A DNA stretch of 64,000 nucleotides from JBCCQL01 sp039414355 (GTDB taxonomy: Bacteria; Planctomycetota; Planctomycetia; Pirellulales; Lacipirellulaceae): the NCBI GenBank assembly GCA_039414355.1, contig JBCDJN010000003.1:44688-108687 (forward strand), given 5' to 3'. This document shows, piece by piece, positions 1 to 8,254 of this stretch; the stretch's first letter is position 1; every line of letters starts with the position of its first letter. Below the pieces are notes generated by a model. It had not been told where the DNA came from. It saw nothing but the letters and a program-made list of their open reading frames with translations, and searched no databases. The translations under genes were made by a program, and so were the position numbers.

Positions 1-759
1 AAAGCCAACGCGCGGGGTCAGGTCCTGCGGCCAACCTCCGGAAGCGGCGGGCGGGTTGGCGGGGTTCTGACGGCCGAAGGGCGTGGCCGGCGGGGGGAAG
101 CCGCTCGGTGTCGTGCCCGAGAACGGCGTGCTGGTGGAGGCGGGAATCGCCGGCGTAGCGCCCGGTCCCCACGGCTGCCCGCCGGCGGCCTGATCGCCGA
201 AGCCCGGGGCGCCGGCCACGGGGGCGACCCCTGTAGGTTGGTTTAGTTCGTTCTCGAGCCGGTTCAGGTACGGCCCGATCACCTGGTGCACCTCAGCCGG
301 CATCACCGCGTCGGCGTTGTCCAGCAGCTTGGCGATTTGCCGGCCCGACTGCGAGGCGACGATTGATTCCTTCATGCCATCAAAGTAGTTCGGCAGCAGC
401 GTCACGGCGAAGAACGTGATGCCGATGCACCACAGCACGCCGCGGCCGGCGCCGATGATGGCGCCCATCTGCCGGTCGAAGCTTTCGAGCCGGACTTTGT
501 TGATGCCGCCCTTCACCGCGCGGAACACTAGCCACGTGGCCAGCGAGAACCCGGCGTAGATGGCGGCCATGGCCATGAACTTGTTCCACGGCGCCGAGTC
601 GCCAAACACCGGCGCCAGCTGCCCGGAGAACTGCACCGCGACAAAGTAGCTAGCAATAAACGACGTGAGGTACGCCACCTGCCAAGCCATGCCCTTCGCG
701 TATCCGTAGAGCGTAAGCCCCGCCAAGACGAACAGCATCACGAAGTCGTAAGTCTGCAT
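1..759 (-). CDS. CvpA family membrane protein (C-terminus beyond window edge)
   Basis: The frame is open from an ATG at 759 to the left edge without a stop, so 253 codons are visible and the end is missing. The N-terminus (MQTYDFVMLFVLAGL) begins a membrane segment. Further hydrophobic stretches and a Gly-rich loop after SFDRQMGAIIGAGRG fit the CvpA (colicin V production) family of inner-membrane proteins of uncertain function. After about residue 145 the chain becomes a low-complexity Pro/Gly/Ala tail, more likely a disordered extension than part of the CvpA fold. A G-rich palindromic repeat lies directly upstream and separates it from the divergent gene at 945. Family call is good; function is not established. 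Confidence 0.75.
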   Translation of the reverse strand, partial: MQTYDFVMLFVLAGLTLYGYAKGMAWQVAYLTSFIASYFVAVQFSGQLAPVFGDSAPWNKFMAMAAIYAGFSLATWLVFRAVKGGINKVRLESFDRQMGAIIGAGRGVLWCIGITFFAVTLLPNYFDGMKESIVASQSGRQIAKLLDNADAVMPAEVHQVIGPYLNRLENELNQPTGVAPVAGAPGFGDQAAGGQPWGPGATPAIPASTSTPFSGTTPSGFPPPATPFGRQNPANPPAASGGWPQDLTPRVGF

Positions 760-790
760 CAGGAGGGGCGGGGGCTGGGGGCTCGGGGCT

Positions 791-937
791 GGGGGCTTGG
801 GGGGCGGAGTATAGCGGGCAATCAATGAGCAGATGAAGGCGAATGATCGACGGTGCTAGCACCGCCCCTTTCGCCTTCATTCCGCGCAGCAATTCTCCTA
901 CCCTCCCCCAGCTGCGAGCCCCAAGCCCCAAGCCCCC
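791..937. repeat. Nested palindromic element with G-rich arms
   Basis: Three nested inverted repeats lie between two divergent genes. The outer arms 791-802 and 926-937 (GGGGGCTTGGGG / CCCCAAGCCCCC) are perfect. The middle arms 833-843 and 870-880 (ATGAAGGCGAA) are perfect. The centre 851-864 is a perfect 14-bp palindrome (CGGTGCTAGCACCG). G-rich repeats continue outward from 764. The architecture resembles the element inside mnmG at 51841-51947, which suggests a REP- or MITE-like family. Confidence 0.7.
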
Positions 938-944
938 ACCGCAC

Positions 945-1961
945 ATGGCCGACTTCCACACACACGTTACCGTGAGCAGCGTCCTAGGCGCCGGGTACTC
1001 GGTGGCGGGGATGGTGGCGGGGATGCACCCGTCGACGGCCCTGGTGGCCGGCGGCTTGTGCGGCGTGGCCGGCATGCTGCCCGACGTGGACAGCGACTCC
1101 GGTATCCCACGCCGCGAGGCGATGGGATTCACCGCCGCGATCGTTCCCATGCTGCTGGTCGACCGCTTCGATCAACTGCACCTGGGCCACGACCAGATGG
1201 TGCTAATGGCGGCGGTGATCTACTTCCTCATCCGCTTCGTCGCCGCGGACCTGGTAGGCAAGTTCTCCGTGCACCGCGGCATGTGGCACAGCATCCCGGC
1301 GGTGCTCATCTTCGCCGGCATCGCGTTCCTGGTCGCCGGGCCGGCGGACGATCTCACCGTCCGCTACTTCAAGGCGTTTGCTGTTGGCCTGGGGGCGATG
1401 AGCCACCTGGTGCTGGACGAGGTCTACAGCGTCGATACGCGCGGCGTGGTGCCGAAGTTCAAGAAGTCGTTCGGCACCGCCGTGAAGCTCTACAGCAAGA
1501 GCCCGTGGGCGAACTTCTCGACCTACGCCAAGCTGGCGGTCGTGGTCGCGGCCATCGCCGCGGAGCCGAGCGTGCTGGCCCAGATCGAAGTCGCCAACCC
1601 CGCGCTTGCCGGCCGCATCCGCGGGTATCGCGAGCGGTTCGACCGGCAGCCGAACGACCAATCGCCCTACCCCGCCCCGGGAGTCACCGCGCAGCCACAG
1701 GCGACACAACCCAATTATCAACAGCCGAGCTATCAACAGCCGGGCTATCAACAACCGAGCTATCAACAACCGAGCTATCAACAACCGAGCTATCAACAAC
1801 CGAGCTATCAGCCGCCGGGTTATCGCCAGCCGGGTTACTCACAGCCGCCCGCCGGCAGCTTCCCACAACCGGCCGCCAACCCGTTCCCGCAACCGACCAG
1901 CGGCTACCAGGGCCAGCCGGCCGCGGCCATGGCCCCGGCGCCGTCGATCCGCCGGCAGTAG
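945..1961 (+). CDS. YdjM-like membrane-bound metal-dependent hydrolase family protein
   Basis: The 338-aa protein begins MADFHTHVTVSS. I chose this ATG over an upstream GTG-type extension because the extension only translates the C-rich arm of a repeat. His residues near the N-terminus, LPDVDSDSG, HRGMWHSIP and HLVLDEVYS, together with several membrane segments, match the YdjM/LexA-regulated membrane hydrolase family (DUF457-like). The catalytic role is inferred from the family only. The last 85 residues form a Pro/Gln/Tyr-rich tail with eight YQQPS-type repeats, probably disordered and cytosolic or periplasmic. It diverges from the cvpA-type gene. Confidence 0.7.
   Translation: MADFHTHVTVSSVLGAGYSVAGMVAGMHPSTALVAGGLCGVAGMLPDVDSDSGIPRREAMGFTAAIVPMLLVDRFDQLHLGHDQMVLMAAVIYFLIRFVAADLVGKFSVHRGMWHSIPAVLIFAGIAFLVAGPADDLTVRYFKAFAVGLGAMSHLVLDEVYSVDTRGVVPKFKKSFGTAVKLYSKSPWANFSTYAKLAVVVAAIAAEPSVLAQIEVANPALAGRIRGYRERFDRQPNDQSPYPAPGVTAQPQATQPNYQQPSYQQPGYQQPSYQQPSYQQPSYQQPSYQPPGYRQPGYSQPPAGSFPQPAANPFPQPTSGYQGQPAAAMAPAPSIRRQ
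1716..1835 (+). repeat. 15-bp in-frame tandem repeat (YQQPS units)
   Basis: Eight consecutive 15-bp units encode Tyr-Gln-Gln-Pro-Ser/Gly in the C-terminal tail of the preceding gene. Units 3 to 6 are identical in DNA, which implies recent slippage or expansion. Confidence 0.9.
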
Positions 1962-2309
1962 CTGGCTGAAACCGTACAAAGGTACAAAATCCGTCATAGG
2001 ATTCTGGACCTGATTCGACGAAAACCGCCCCGATGCGGATTCTCGATAAGAACTCTTAGCCGGATTGCCGTGCCTTCCATCGAAGGATGCTTATCGCCGA
2101 AACGGTCGTTTTCGCGATAAGGGGCGAGGTCGCCAACTGACCAAGGTCGACGCCACCTGTGCAGGTTAGCGGCGGGGCCGAGTCGGCGGTGAACCGTCTC
2201 CCATCGGTCGGTCCCAAATCGATGAAGCGATACGCGTCGGAATAACTTCCCTGTATAGACGTCCGGCAGTACCATGTGAGCGGGGGCTACGTTAATTGAG
2301 CAAGTGCTA
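1962..2309. other. Intergenic region with inverted-repeat end and hairpin
   Basis: No convincing gene. It contains the left copy of the 31-bp inverted repeat (1970-2000) and a long hairpin (2090-2104 pairing with 2107-2121, arms CTTATCGCCGAAACG and CGTTTTCGCGATAAG, one shifted base). Base composition is lower in GC than in the flanks. Confidence 0.6.
1970..2000 (+). repeat. 31-bp inverted repeat, left copy
   Basis: This stretch (beginning AACCGTACAAAGG and ending CCGTCATAGG) matches the reverse complement of 3182-3212 at 28 of 31 positions. The two copies face each other around the low-GC PEP-CTERM gene. It begins about 10 bp after the stop of the upstream gene. Confidence 0.85.
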
Positions 2310-2966
2310 ATGAACGCTTATCAAACTCTCTTACCGGTTCATTTTTTATTCGCTCTTGTTGTTTGGTGCGATGCCGGAAAGCCTTTGGCCGCAACGGTTG
2401 CCGATTTCACAAACAGCGTAATCGCCATCGATAGTACTGGTACAGATTCTGTCGACGCGGTTGGGTCTTTTTCGCTAGGCACTCAGTTCTCGTTAGATAA
2501 AGAAGTGCTCGTCGATGGCCTAGGTTATTTCGATGTAGACTCAGATGGACTATCCCAAAGCCATGCGGTGGGGATCTTCGCGATTAATGGTGAACTGAGG
2601 GTGGGGCCGCTGTCTATAAGCTCTGGTAGCGTACTTAGAGAATCGCAATCGGAGGCCGGTGATTGGCGGTTTGAAGCGTTGCTGACTCCCGTTTCTCTCC
2701 TGCCGGGCGACTACGTAATTGCCGGCTATACTGGTGGCGGGTTAGACGACTCTGTTGGTGAAGGCGAACGAATCAGTGTTCCCGGTGTCGGTGTAGCGCA
2801 GGGGCGCCGATTTCAAGCGAGCCGATCGCTCGAATATCCCGGCAGAACTACGGCACAGCCGTATCTTACCGCTTCATTCTCCGTGGTTATTCCTGAGCCC
2901 TGCGGACTCTGCTTCGCGTGCAGCTCACTATTACTGGCATGCTTTAGGACGAGAACTGGGCGCTGA
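2310..2966 (+). CDS. PEP-CTERM sorting domain protein, DUF4082-like
   Basis: This is a 218-aa secreted protein. It has an N-terminal signal segment (LLPVHFLFALVVWCDA), a middle region of beta-strand character (FSLGTQFSLDKEVLVDGLGY, LLPGDYVIAGYTGGG) like DUF4082-type PEP-CTERM proteins, and a C-terminal tail with VIPEP, a hydrophobic stretch and RTRTGR. That tail predicts exosortase processing and surface delivery. I chose the ATG at 2310 over a GTG at 2304. Codon use is far less GC-biased at third positions than in neighbouring genes, and the gene lies between 31-bp inverted repeats, both signs of recent acquisition. The molecular role is unknown. Confidence 0.65.
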   Translation: MNAYQTLLPVHFLFALVVWCDAGKPLAATVADFTNSVIAIDSTGTDSVDAVGSFSLGTQFSLDKEVLVDGLGYFDVDSDGLSQSHAVGIFAINGELRVGPLSISSGSVLRESQSEAGDWRFEALLTPVSLLPGDYVIAGYTGGGLDDSVGEGERISVPGVGVAQGRRFQASRSLEYPGRTTAQPYLTASFSVVIPEPCGLCFACSSLLLACFRTRTGR

Positions 2967-3181
2967 CAAACGAATGAAGCGATCACGCTCTTGCTTCCGT
3001 CCCGGGACGACAGGTCCACAATGCGCAAATGAGTGACCCTCCTGGGGGCCTTAGCGTGCAGAATTGCACGAATGTGGACGGTCTACCGGGTGCTCCCAAT
3101 ATGGCCGCAGGTCAGGGCTCTTCGGAATGGGTGTACGATTCTGGGCGTAAGTCGTTGCTGGACCGCCCCTTCTCGTCATCG

Positions 3182-3212
3182 GCTATGGCGGATTTTGTCC
3201 CTTTGTACGGTT
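3182..3212 (-). repeat. 31-bp inverted repeat, right copy
   Basis: Reverse complement of the 1970-2000 repeat with three mismatches. It lies just outside the 3' end of the FG-GAP protein gene. The interval 2967-3255 between the two PEP-CTERM genes otherwise shows no supported gene. Confidence 0.85.
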
Positions 3213-3255
3213 CCACCCGTAGCTCTGCAACGATGGCTTCCATGCCGGCAGACGC

Positions 3256-4506
3256 TCACGGCCGAACGCGTCCGAAGAGCGGGCCGACGCTAGCCCAACA
3301 GCACGCCGCCCACGCCAGCGCGACCGAGCCGGGCTCGGGCACCACGCGGAACACGTAGACCGAGCCGGCCCGTTCGACCCGCGTCGTGTCGTCACGGGCG
3401 CCGATCATGGCGATCCGGCCATCGAGCGCCAGCGACCGCTGGCCGAACCTGTCTCCGAACCTTCCATCGCTCGCGGCCAGCTTCTGCAGCTCGCGCCCCG
3501 TGCGGAGATCGAACAGGTACGCGAAGTCCGCGATGCGGCGGTTCGGATCGTCGCGATTGGTCGACGCCAGCAGGAACTGCCCGTTGGCGGTCAGCGACGT
3601 CCCGAACTGGTCGCGGCGTCCGTTGTCGCTGGACTTGAGCTTCATGAGTTGGTCGCCGGTCGCGGTATCGAAGACATAGACGGCGCCCGAGTTGAGCACA
3701 CCGTCGTCGTCGCCGGGAGCGCCCACCAGCGCGAGGTCGCCAAGAAGTGCGACCGAGGTTCCGAAGCGATCGGCTTCGGTCGGGTCGTCGGGCACTAAGG
3801 GCCGAAGCGCATCGCCGGTGGCGGCGTCAATCAGGTAGGCGGCGCCGGAGTCGGGCGACGATAGGTCGGTCCCCGGCGCGCCGACGAGCGCCAGGTCGCC
3901 GTCGATCGCCACAGCGCTGCCGAAGCGATCGAACGTGGTCGCGCCCGGGGGCGTTAGCCGGATAGGGAGCGAGTCGGTCGCCAGGTCGAACAAGTAAGCG
4001 GCGCCGACGCCCCGCCCCAGCTGCTCGTCGCTCGAGGCGCCGATCAGCGCGATATCGCCGCTCAGGGCGAGCGGCCCACCAAAGGCGATTGGCGGTATCG
4101 CGTCGGCGGACAACCGGCGGATCTGGTCACCGGTCGCCACGTCGAACACCCAAACGTACCGGTTGAACTCGTCGCCAATGCGCTCGCCGCCGCCAACCAG
4201 CACCCGGCCCGCATCCATCGCCACGTTGAACTGCGACAGAATGCCGGGGGCATCCGGCACAAACCGCCGCAGCCGCTCGCCGGTGGTCGCGTCGTAGAGG
4301 TAAGCCGTTCCCTCGAAGGGCCCGACAGTATCGCTGAGCGGGTCGATGATCGCCGCTAGGTTGCCGTCCAAAGCAACTGCGGCCCCGAACGCGTCGAGGC
4401 GTTCAAGGTCTTGCGGCACGATCTTGAACTGCTCGTTGATCGTCTCGGTAGCCGTCACCAGCGAAGCGGCGCACAGGCAGGCGACGACACCAAAGCTGCG
4501 GATCAT
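3256..4506 (-). CDS. FG-GAP-type repeat PEP-CTERM surface protein
   Basis: The 416-aa secreted protein starts MIRSFGVVACLCAASLVTA, a clear signal peptide; a TTG start 18 bp earlier is less likely. Residues of about 35-380 contain six to seven repeats of the form DxFGxAVALxGDLALVGAP followed by GAxYLFDxxTGD, the FG-GAP/beta-propeller pattern of integrin-alpha-like extracellular proteins. The tail VVPEPGSVALAWAA with terminal arginines is a PEP-CTERM sorting signal. It should be exported and retained at the cell surface after exosortase cleavage. The ligand is unknown. Confidence 0.8.
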   Translation of the reverse strand: MIRSFGVVACLCAASLVTATETINEQFKIVPQDLERLDAFGAAVALDGNLAAIIDPLSDTVGPFEGTAYLYDATTGERLRRFVPDAPGILSQFNVAMDAGRVLVGGGERIGDEFNRYVWVFDVATGDQIRRLSADAIPPIAFGGPLALSGDIALIGASSDEQLGRGVGAAYLFDLATDSLPIRLTPPGATTFDRFGSAVAIDGDLALVGAPGTDLSSPDSGAAYLIDAATGDALRPLVPDDPTEADRFGTSVALLGDLALVGAPGDDDGVLNSGAVYVFDTATGDQLMKLKSSDNGRRDQFGTSLTANGQFLLASTNRDDPNRRIADFAYLFDLRTGRELQKLAASDGRFGDRFGQRSLALDGRIAMIGARDDTTRVERAGSVYVFRVVPEPGSVALAWAACCWASVGPLFGRVRP

Positions 4507-4610
4507 TAGGCGGACCTCAATCAAGTGCAGAGTGCTGGCCGCATGGTTACCGGTGGCGTGGCGGGATGCAAGCAGATCGAACGCTCGTCGCCGCGGCGGC
4601 GGCCGCGTCG

Positions 4611-6086
4611 CTAGTGGCGTGCGGCGCGGGCGTCGCGTTCGTGCAGGACCATCCGCGTGAGGTTCTCGTTCGCATCGTTGATGTGCATCAAGAACCCGGA
4701 GAGCGTCTCGGCGCCATCGATCGCGCCGGCTTGGAACTGCTCGATCATCGACGCGCGGATGCCGGTCAACTCCTGCTGCAACGCCAGCAGGTCTTCGAGT
4801 TGCATCGAGGGGTCGCGCTCGTAACGCATCGCCCGCTGCTCGATCTCGCCGACCCGCTCCACGCAGTTAAGGAACTGGCGGTCGCGGCGGCGGCGGCGGA
4901 CCATTGACCAGCCCTGCCACGCGAACAAGAGCGCCCCGCAGATGGCGCCGACGATCGCCAACACCTGCTCGGTGAGCTCGATCAGGTTCTCCGTGATGAC
5001 CGGCGTCTTCTTGCGGAGGTACTCCTCGGCGCCGGCGTGCAGGTCGAACTCGGCCGAGGAGCGGAGCAGATCGAGCGAGAGCGGCGGCTCCGCCAGCGAA
5101 GCGAACGCCGGCCCGTACACCGCGTCGACCACCCGTTCGACGACGTCGCTCGGCATCTCCTCGCGGACGACCAACTGCAAGCGGGCGCCGATGGTCGGCA
5201 GGTCTTCTCGCGGCGCGGGCGGCGACACCTGGTAGGCGAACGCGGGAATCGTCGCCGCCACCACGCCACGCCGGGCCACCGCCCTGCCCTTCATCGGCGC
5301 CCTGCCCTTCATCCGCGCCCTGCCCTTCATCCGCGCCCTGCCCTGCCCCGGCGAGCCTCCTGCGCTTGATGGCGGCAGCACGCGGAAGGCGCTCGCCACC
5401 GGCAGTTCCACCAGGCGGTAGTCGAATTCGCGGATCAGCCGCCGCGCTACCGGGGATGGCAACGACGAAACCGAGAAGACAGCGTCCGGCGTCTCGTCTT
5501 CGCTCAGCTCGGGCGAGAGCAATTCCGCGTAAGTCAGTTCGCAAGGCTCGTAGTCTTCGCCCGGTTGCAGGCCGAAGAACCGCAGCAGCTCGGTCGCCAA
5601 CGCCTTGGTGCCGCTGCCGCTGGGGCCGACATTGATCCGCGGCCGCTCGCCGCGACGGAGCCTCTGAGACGCGTCGGCGAGTGTGTACGCCGGTGGCGGC
5701 GGGCCCGCCTCTTGGTCGCCGCGGATCAGCAGGTGCAGCGGCTCAACGTTGAGCACCGCCGCCTGGCGGAGGTGGCTCAGGTCGTCGATCGGCAGCCCGC
5801 CTTGCACCAGCGCGAAGTCCAGCTTCCCTTTGTCCACCCACTGCAGCGCTTCCCGCGACCCCGCCGAGGGAAGGATGCGGATCGCCACGCCGCGTCGCGC
5901 TGCCGGCTCGGCGAGTGATCGCGCCAGCGCAGTCCGAAGGCCTTCCGCGCTTCCCGCAGACAGCGAGACGACAACCTCTCGCGGCGCGCGGGGCGTCGCC
6001 AGTTTCAACACGCCGTAGCCCGCCAACGCCAACGCGACCCCAGCGACCAACCAGGACCGCACGGTTCTTGCAGCGGGTTTGGCCAT
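4611..6086 (-). CDS. TAXI-type TRAP solute-binding protein with C-terminal membrane anchor and coiled coil
   Basis: The 491-aa protein has an N-terminal membrane/signal segment (WLVAGVALALAGYGVLKLA). A periplasmic-binding fold of the TAXI family follows (VSLSAGSAEGLRTALARSL, DFALVQGGLP, INVGPSGSGTKALATELL). A second membrane helix lies near residues 385-405 (VLAIVGAICGALLFAWQGW), then a basic, charged helical cytosolic tail (ERVGEIEQRAM, LALQQELTGIRASMIEQ). No TRAP permease lies nearby, so a sensory or orphan binding role is as likely as transport. A 24-aa Arg/Lys/Gly insert near residue 250 is encoded by a tandem repeat. It lies 101 bp downstream of the cyclase gene, same strand. Confidence 0.7.
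   Translation of the reverse strand: MAKPAARTVRSWLVAGVALALAGYGVLKLATPRAPREVVVSLSAGSAEGLRTALARSLAEPAARRGVAIRILPSAGSREALQWVDKGKLDFALVQGGLPIDDLSHLRQAAVLNVEPLHLLIRGDQEAGPPPPAYTLADASQRLRRGERPRINVGPSGSGTKALATELLRFFGLQPGEDYEPCELTYAELLSPELSEDETPDAVFSVSSLPSPVARRLIREFDYRLVELPVASAFRVLPPSSAGGSPGQGRARMKGRARMKGRAPMKGRAVARRGVVAATIPAFAYQVSPPAPREDLPTIGARLQLVVREEMPSDVVERVVDAVYGPAFASLAEPPLSLDLLRSSAEFDLHAGAEEYLRKKTPVITENLIELTEQVLAIVGAICGALLFAWQGWSMVRRRRRDRQFLNCVERVGEIEQRAMRYERDPSMQLEDLLALQQELTGIRASMIEQFQAGAIDGAETLSGFLMHINDANENLTRMVLHERDARAARH
5281..5352 (-). repeat. Four 18-bp in-frame tandem units in the TAXI gene
   Basis: Units start at 5281, 5299, 5317 and 5335. On the coding strand each carries GGGCAGGGC, and they encode a GRARMK-type repeat. 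The 18-mer at 5335-5352 recurs exactly at 23814-23831 in the TSUP transporter gene, in the same strand and frame. Confidence 0.9.
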
Positions 6087-6152
6087 GCGGAAGCGACGCT
6101 AAGGCCGCGTGGGGTTGGGGGGCGTTGGTCGTTCGCTTAGTCGTATCAGCCC

Positions 6153-6194
6153 AGCCGGGTCAGCGGAGCCGGGTCAGCGGAGCCGGGTCAGCGG
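6153..6194. repeat. Three 14-bp tandem repeats overlapping a stop codon
   Basis: Unit AGCCGGGTCAGCGG occurs three times in tandem. The TGA stop of the cyclase gene (6188-6190) lies inside the third unit, so repeat number affects the exact C-terminus and 3' end. Confidence 0.9.
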
Positions 6195-8026
6195 AGTCGC
6201 AGTTCGCCCTTGCCGGCCATGGAGAGGGCGCCATCCCAACCCTCGGGCGGCGTCAGGTCGGCGCTCCGGAGCATGGTGAGCAAGAATTGCGACGGCGGAT
6301 CGATCGGCGCCAGCGGCTCGAGCGCGGCGCCGGCGGCTTGCCAATCGCCCGATGTGATCGCGTCGAGCGCGTCGTCGTAAGCCTTGAGCTGACCGTGCGA
6401 GAGCATTCTCGACTCGGACTCGGCGGGCGTGAGCGAGTAGACATCCGTGGCCATCTCCATGCCGGGCGGTCGGAGCCGCGCGAGCCGGCGGAAGAAGCCC
6501 TCGCCACCCGAAAGAGTATCGCCGACCTCTTCGACCACCCGCTCGTCGACCAGCACCGGCACGCCGAGCTGCTTGGTTAGGTCTTGCAGCCGCGAGGCGA
6601 GGTTCACCACCGGGCCGAAGACGCCCACTTTGATCTGGTCCGCCGAGCCGATGCGGCCGGCCAACGCCTCGCCAAACGTGACGCCAACGCCAACGTGGTA
6701 GCCGTGCAGACTGTTCGAGGGCGAGTGGCGTGCTCGCTCGAAGGCGGCCGCAATCTGCAACGCGGCGCGGCAGGCCAAGAGCGCGGCCTCGGGCGTGGCG
6801 GTTGGCCAGCCCCAAAACCCGAGCGCGGCATCGCCCTGAAAGTCGGCGACAACGCCCTCGTGGTCTCGGATGCCGTGCGTCATCTCGGTTAGCACGCGGC
6901 TCACCTGCTCCAGCAAGCCTTCGAGATCGGCGGAAGAGCGTTCGGCCTTGCGTGAGAAGCCTCGCACATCGCAAAACAGCACGCTAACCGGCCCCAGCCT
7001 TGGCTCCAGCGGATCCGCGACGCCCTGCGGGTTGAGCGTCACCGCCTCGATGACACGCGCGGGGAAGAACGGTCGCATCGCCACGTGCTGGTACTCAAGA
7101 GTCCTAACACGGCGCACGGCGCCAATAAACCGCGCGATCAACTCCGCCAACCGGAGCTCGCCGATCAGGTCAGAGGGCGTCTCCACCTCTCGTAGGCCGG
7201 GGAAGTGTCGCTTGCCGGAGACGTAAAGACACCATCGCTCGACTTCGCTGATCTCAATGGGCGTGCAGAACGCCCAGTCCATGTCGTTGTTGAGGGTGAA
7301 CGTCACGCCGCCGGCGTCCGGGTCGTCAATCCACAGGTGGACCACGCTCTCACGCGACTCGAGCGCGCGGCGAACCAACCGGCGGCTCGGCCGGAAGCGG
7401 CCCATTTGTTCGTCGCGGCTGGCCCAGCGGATCAGGCGCGGGCCGTTCTTGGAGTCGCCCGCCATGTCGCCGTGGCTATCGAACCACGTGTCGGTGGCCC
7501 GCTCGTCGAAGTGCATGACCGCGGCGGCCAAGGAGCCGCGGACGGAGTCCAGCAGAAGGTCGACCGCCCGCTCCGCAAACAATTCGTCGGTAGCGGTCTC
7601 GGCGATCAGCTCCGGCATCTTGCACAACGCTTCGAGACAAGCCACCGGGTCTGCCAGCGACGCCGTTGGCGACGTCGGCCGCATCAGGTGCTCGGTGAAG
7701 GTCGAGTCGGGCTGGTCGAACTTCGACTCCGTGAGGTACTCGAACCGAGTTGCCCCGATGCGAAAGCTCTCGCCGGGCTCCAGCCGGATCTCGTCGGTGG
7801 TTCGGCCGCCGAAGAAGATCGGGTTGCGTGCACTCTCGAGCTTGCGGACCGTTACAACTCCACCCGCGAGGCTCATCTCCGCGTGCTCACGTGAGATGAG
7901 CTTGTCGTTCGGCGGCGTCCGCCACCCTTTGCTGGGGGCGCGCCCCAGGAGCACGGTTTCGCCCTCCTCGAGCTTGAACGAGGAATCCGCTTGGCTCGGT
8001 TCGTGTACCGCGATTAATTCAGCCAC
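6188..8026 (-). CDS. FHA-GAF-class III nucleotidyl cyclase
   Basis: The 612-aa protein starts at a GTG. Residues 20-100 form an FHA domain (VLLGRAP, LISREHAEMSL), a phosphothreonine-reading module. Residues of about 125-310 look like a GAF-type sensor. Residues of about 345-530 are a class III cyclase catalytic domain with both metal aspartates (LFCDVRGFS and FQGDAALGFWG) and the Asn/Arg transition-state pair (VVNLASRL). The residues that usually select the purine are changed: Lys to Asp in VVADFQGDA and Asp to Pro in GPVVNLASR. It may make cAMP or cGMP, have another specificity, or be weakly active. The likely input is a Ser/Thr-kinase-phosphorylated partner. Confidence 0.85.
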   Translation of the reverse strand: MAELIAVHEPSQADSSFKLEEGETVLLGRAPSKGWRTPPNDKLISREHAEMSLAGGVVTVRKLESARNPIFFGGRTTDEIRLEPGESFRIGATRFEYLTESKFDQPDSTFTEHLMRPTSPTASLADPVACLEALCKMPELIAETATDELFAERAVDLLLDSVRGSLAAAVMHFDERATDTWFDSHGDMAGDSKNGPRLIRWASRDEQMGRFRPSRRLVRRALESRESVVHLWIDDPDAGGVTFTLNNDMDWAFCTPIEISEVERWCLYVSGKRHFPGLREVETPSDLIGELRLAELIARFIGAVRRVRTLEYQHVAMRPFFPARVIEAVTLNPQGVADPLEPRLGPVSVLFCDVRGFSRKAERSSADLEGLLEQVSRVLTEMTHGIRDHEGVVADFQGDAALGFWGWPTATPEAALLACRAALQIAAAFERARHSPSNSLHGYHVGVGVTFGEALAGRIGSADQIKVGVFGPVVNLASRLQDLTKQLGVPVLVDERVVEEVGDTLSGGEGFFRRLARLRPPGMEMATDVYSLTPAESESRMLSHGQLKAYDDALDAITSGDWQAAGAALEPLAPIDPPSQFLLTMLRSADLTPPEGWDGALSMAGKGELRLR

Positions 8027-8254
8027 CGCTGCGCCTGTTGGCCCCCCACCATGATGTGACGCGGCCGATTGTAGCCACCCTTGGTCTCGCTACCAAAGCG
8101 GAACGCCGCGGCGGTGAGCCGAGACGGAAACGCCGCCACCGAGACACGCCCGCAACCCGACTAAACCGCGTGGCGGACTCTTCAACCGGGGCATCGTGAT
8201 TCGGCAGACTCCGGGTACAGGCCGGGGTGTGAACAGGAAACCGGAGAGCCACCG

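Noticed and set aside
650..1150. Minus-strand 166-aa frame over the cvpA/ydjM gap
   Set aside because: It translates the palindromic repeat and overlaps the well-supported start of the ydjM-like gene; no family features.
1716..1835. Possible CRISPR array
   Set aside because: The 15-bp units are contiguous and in frame with no spacers; this is a coding tandem repeat.
1994..2275. Minus-strand 93-aa frame
   Set aside because: Lies over a hairpin and one repeat end, no ribosome site or recognisable motif.
3029..3358. Plus-strand 109-aa frame
   Set aside because: Overlaps the PEP-CTERM tail of the FG-GAP gene and the right inverted repeat; low-complexity composition.
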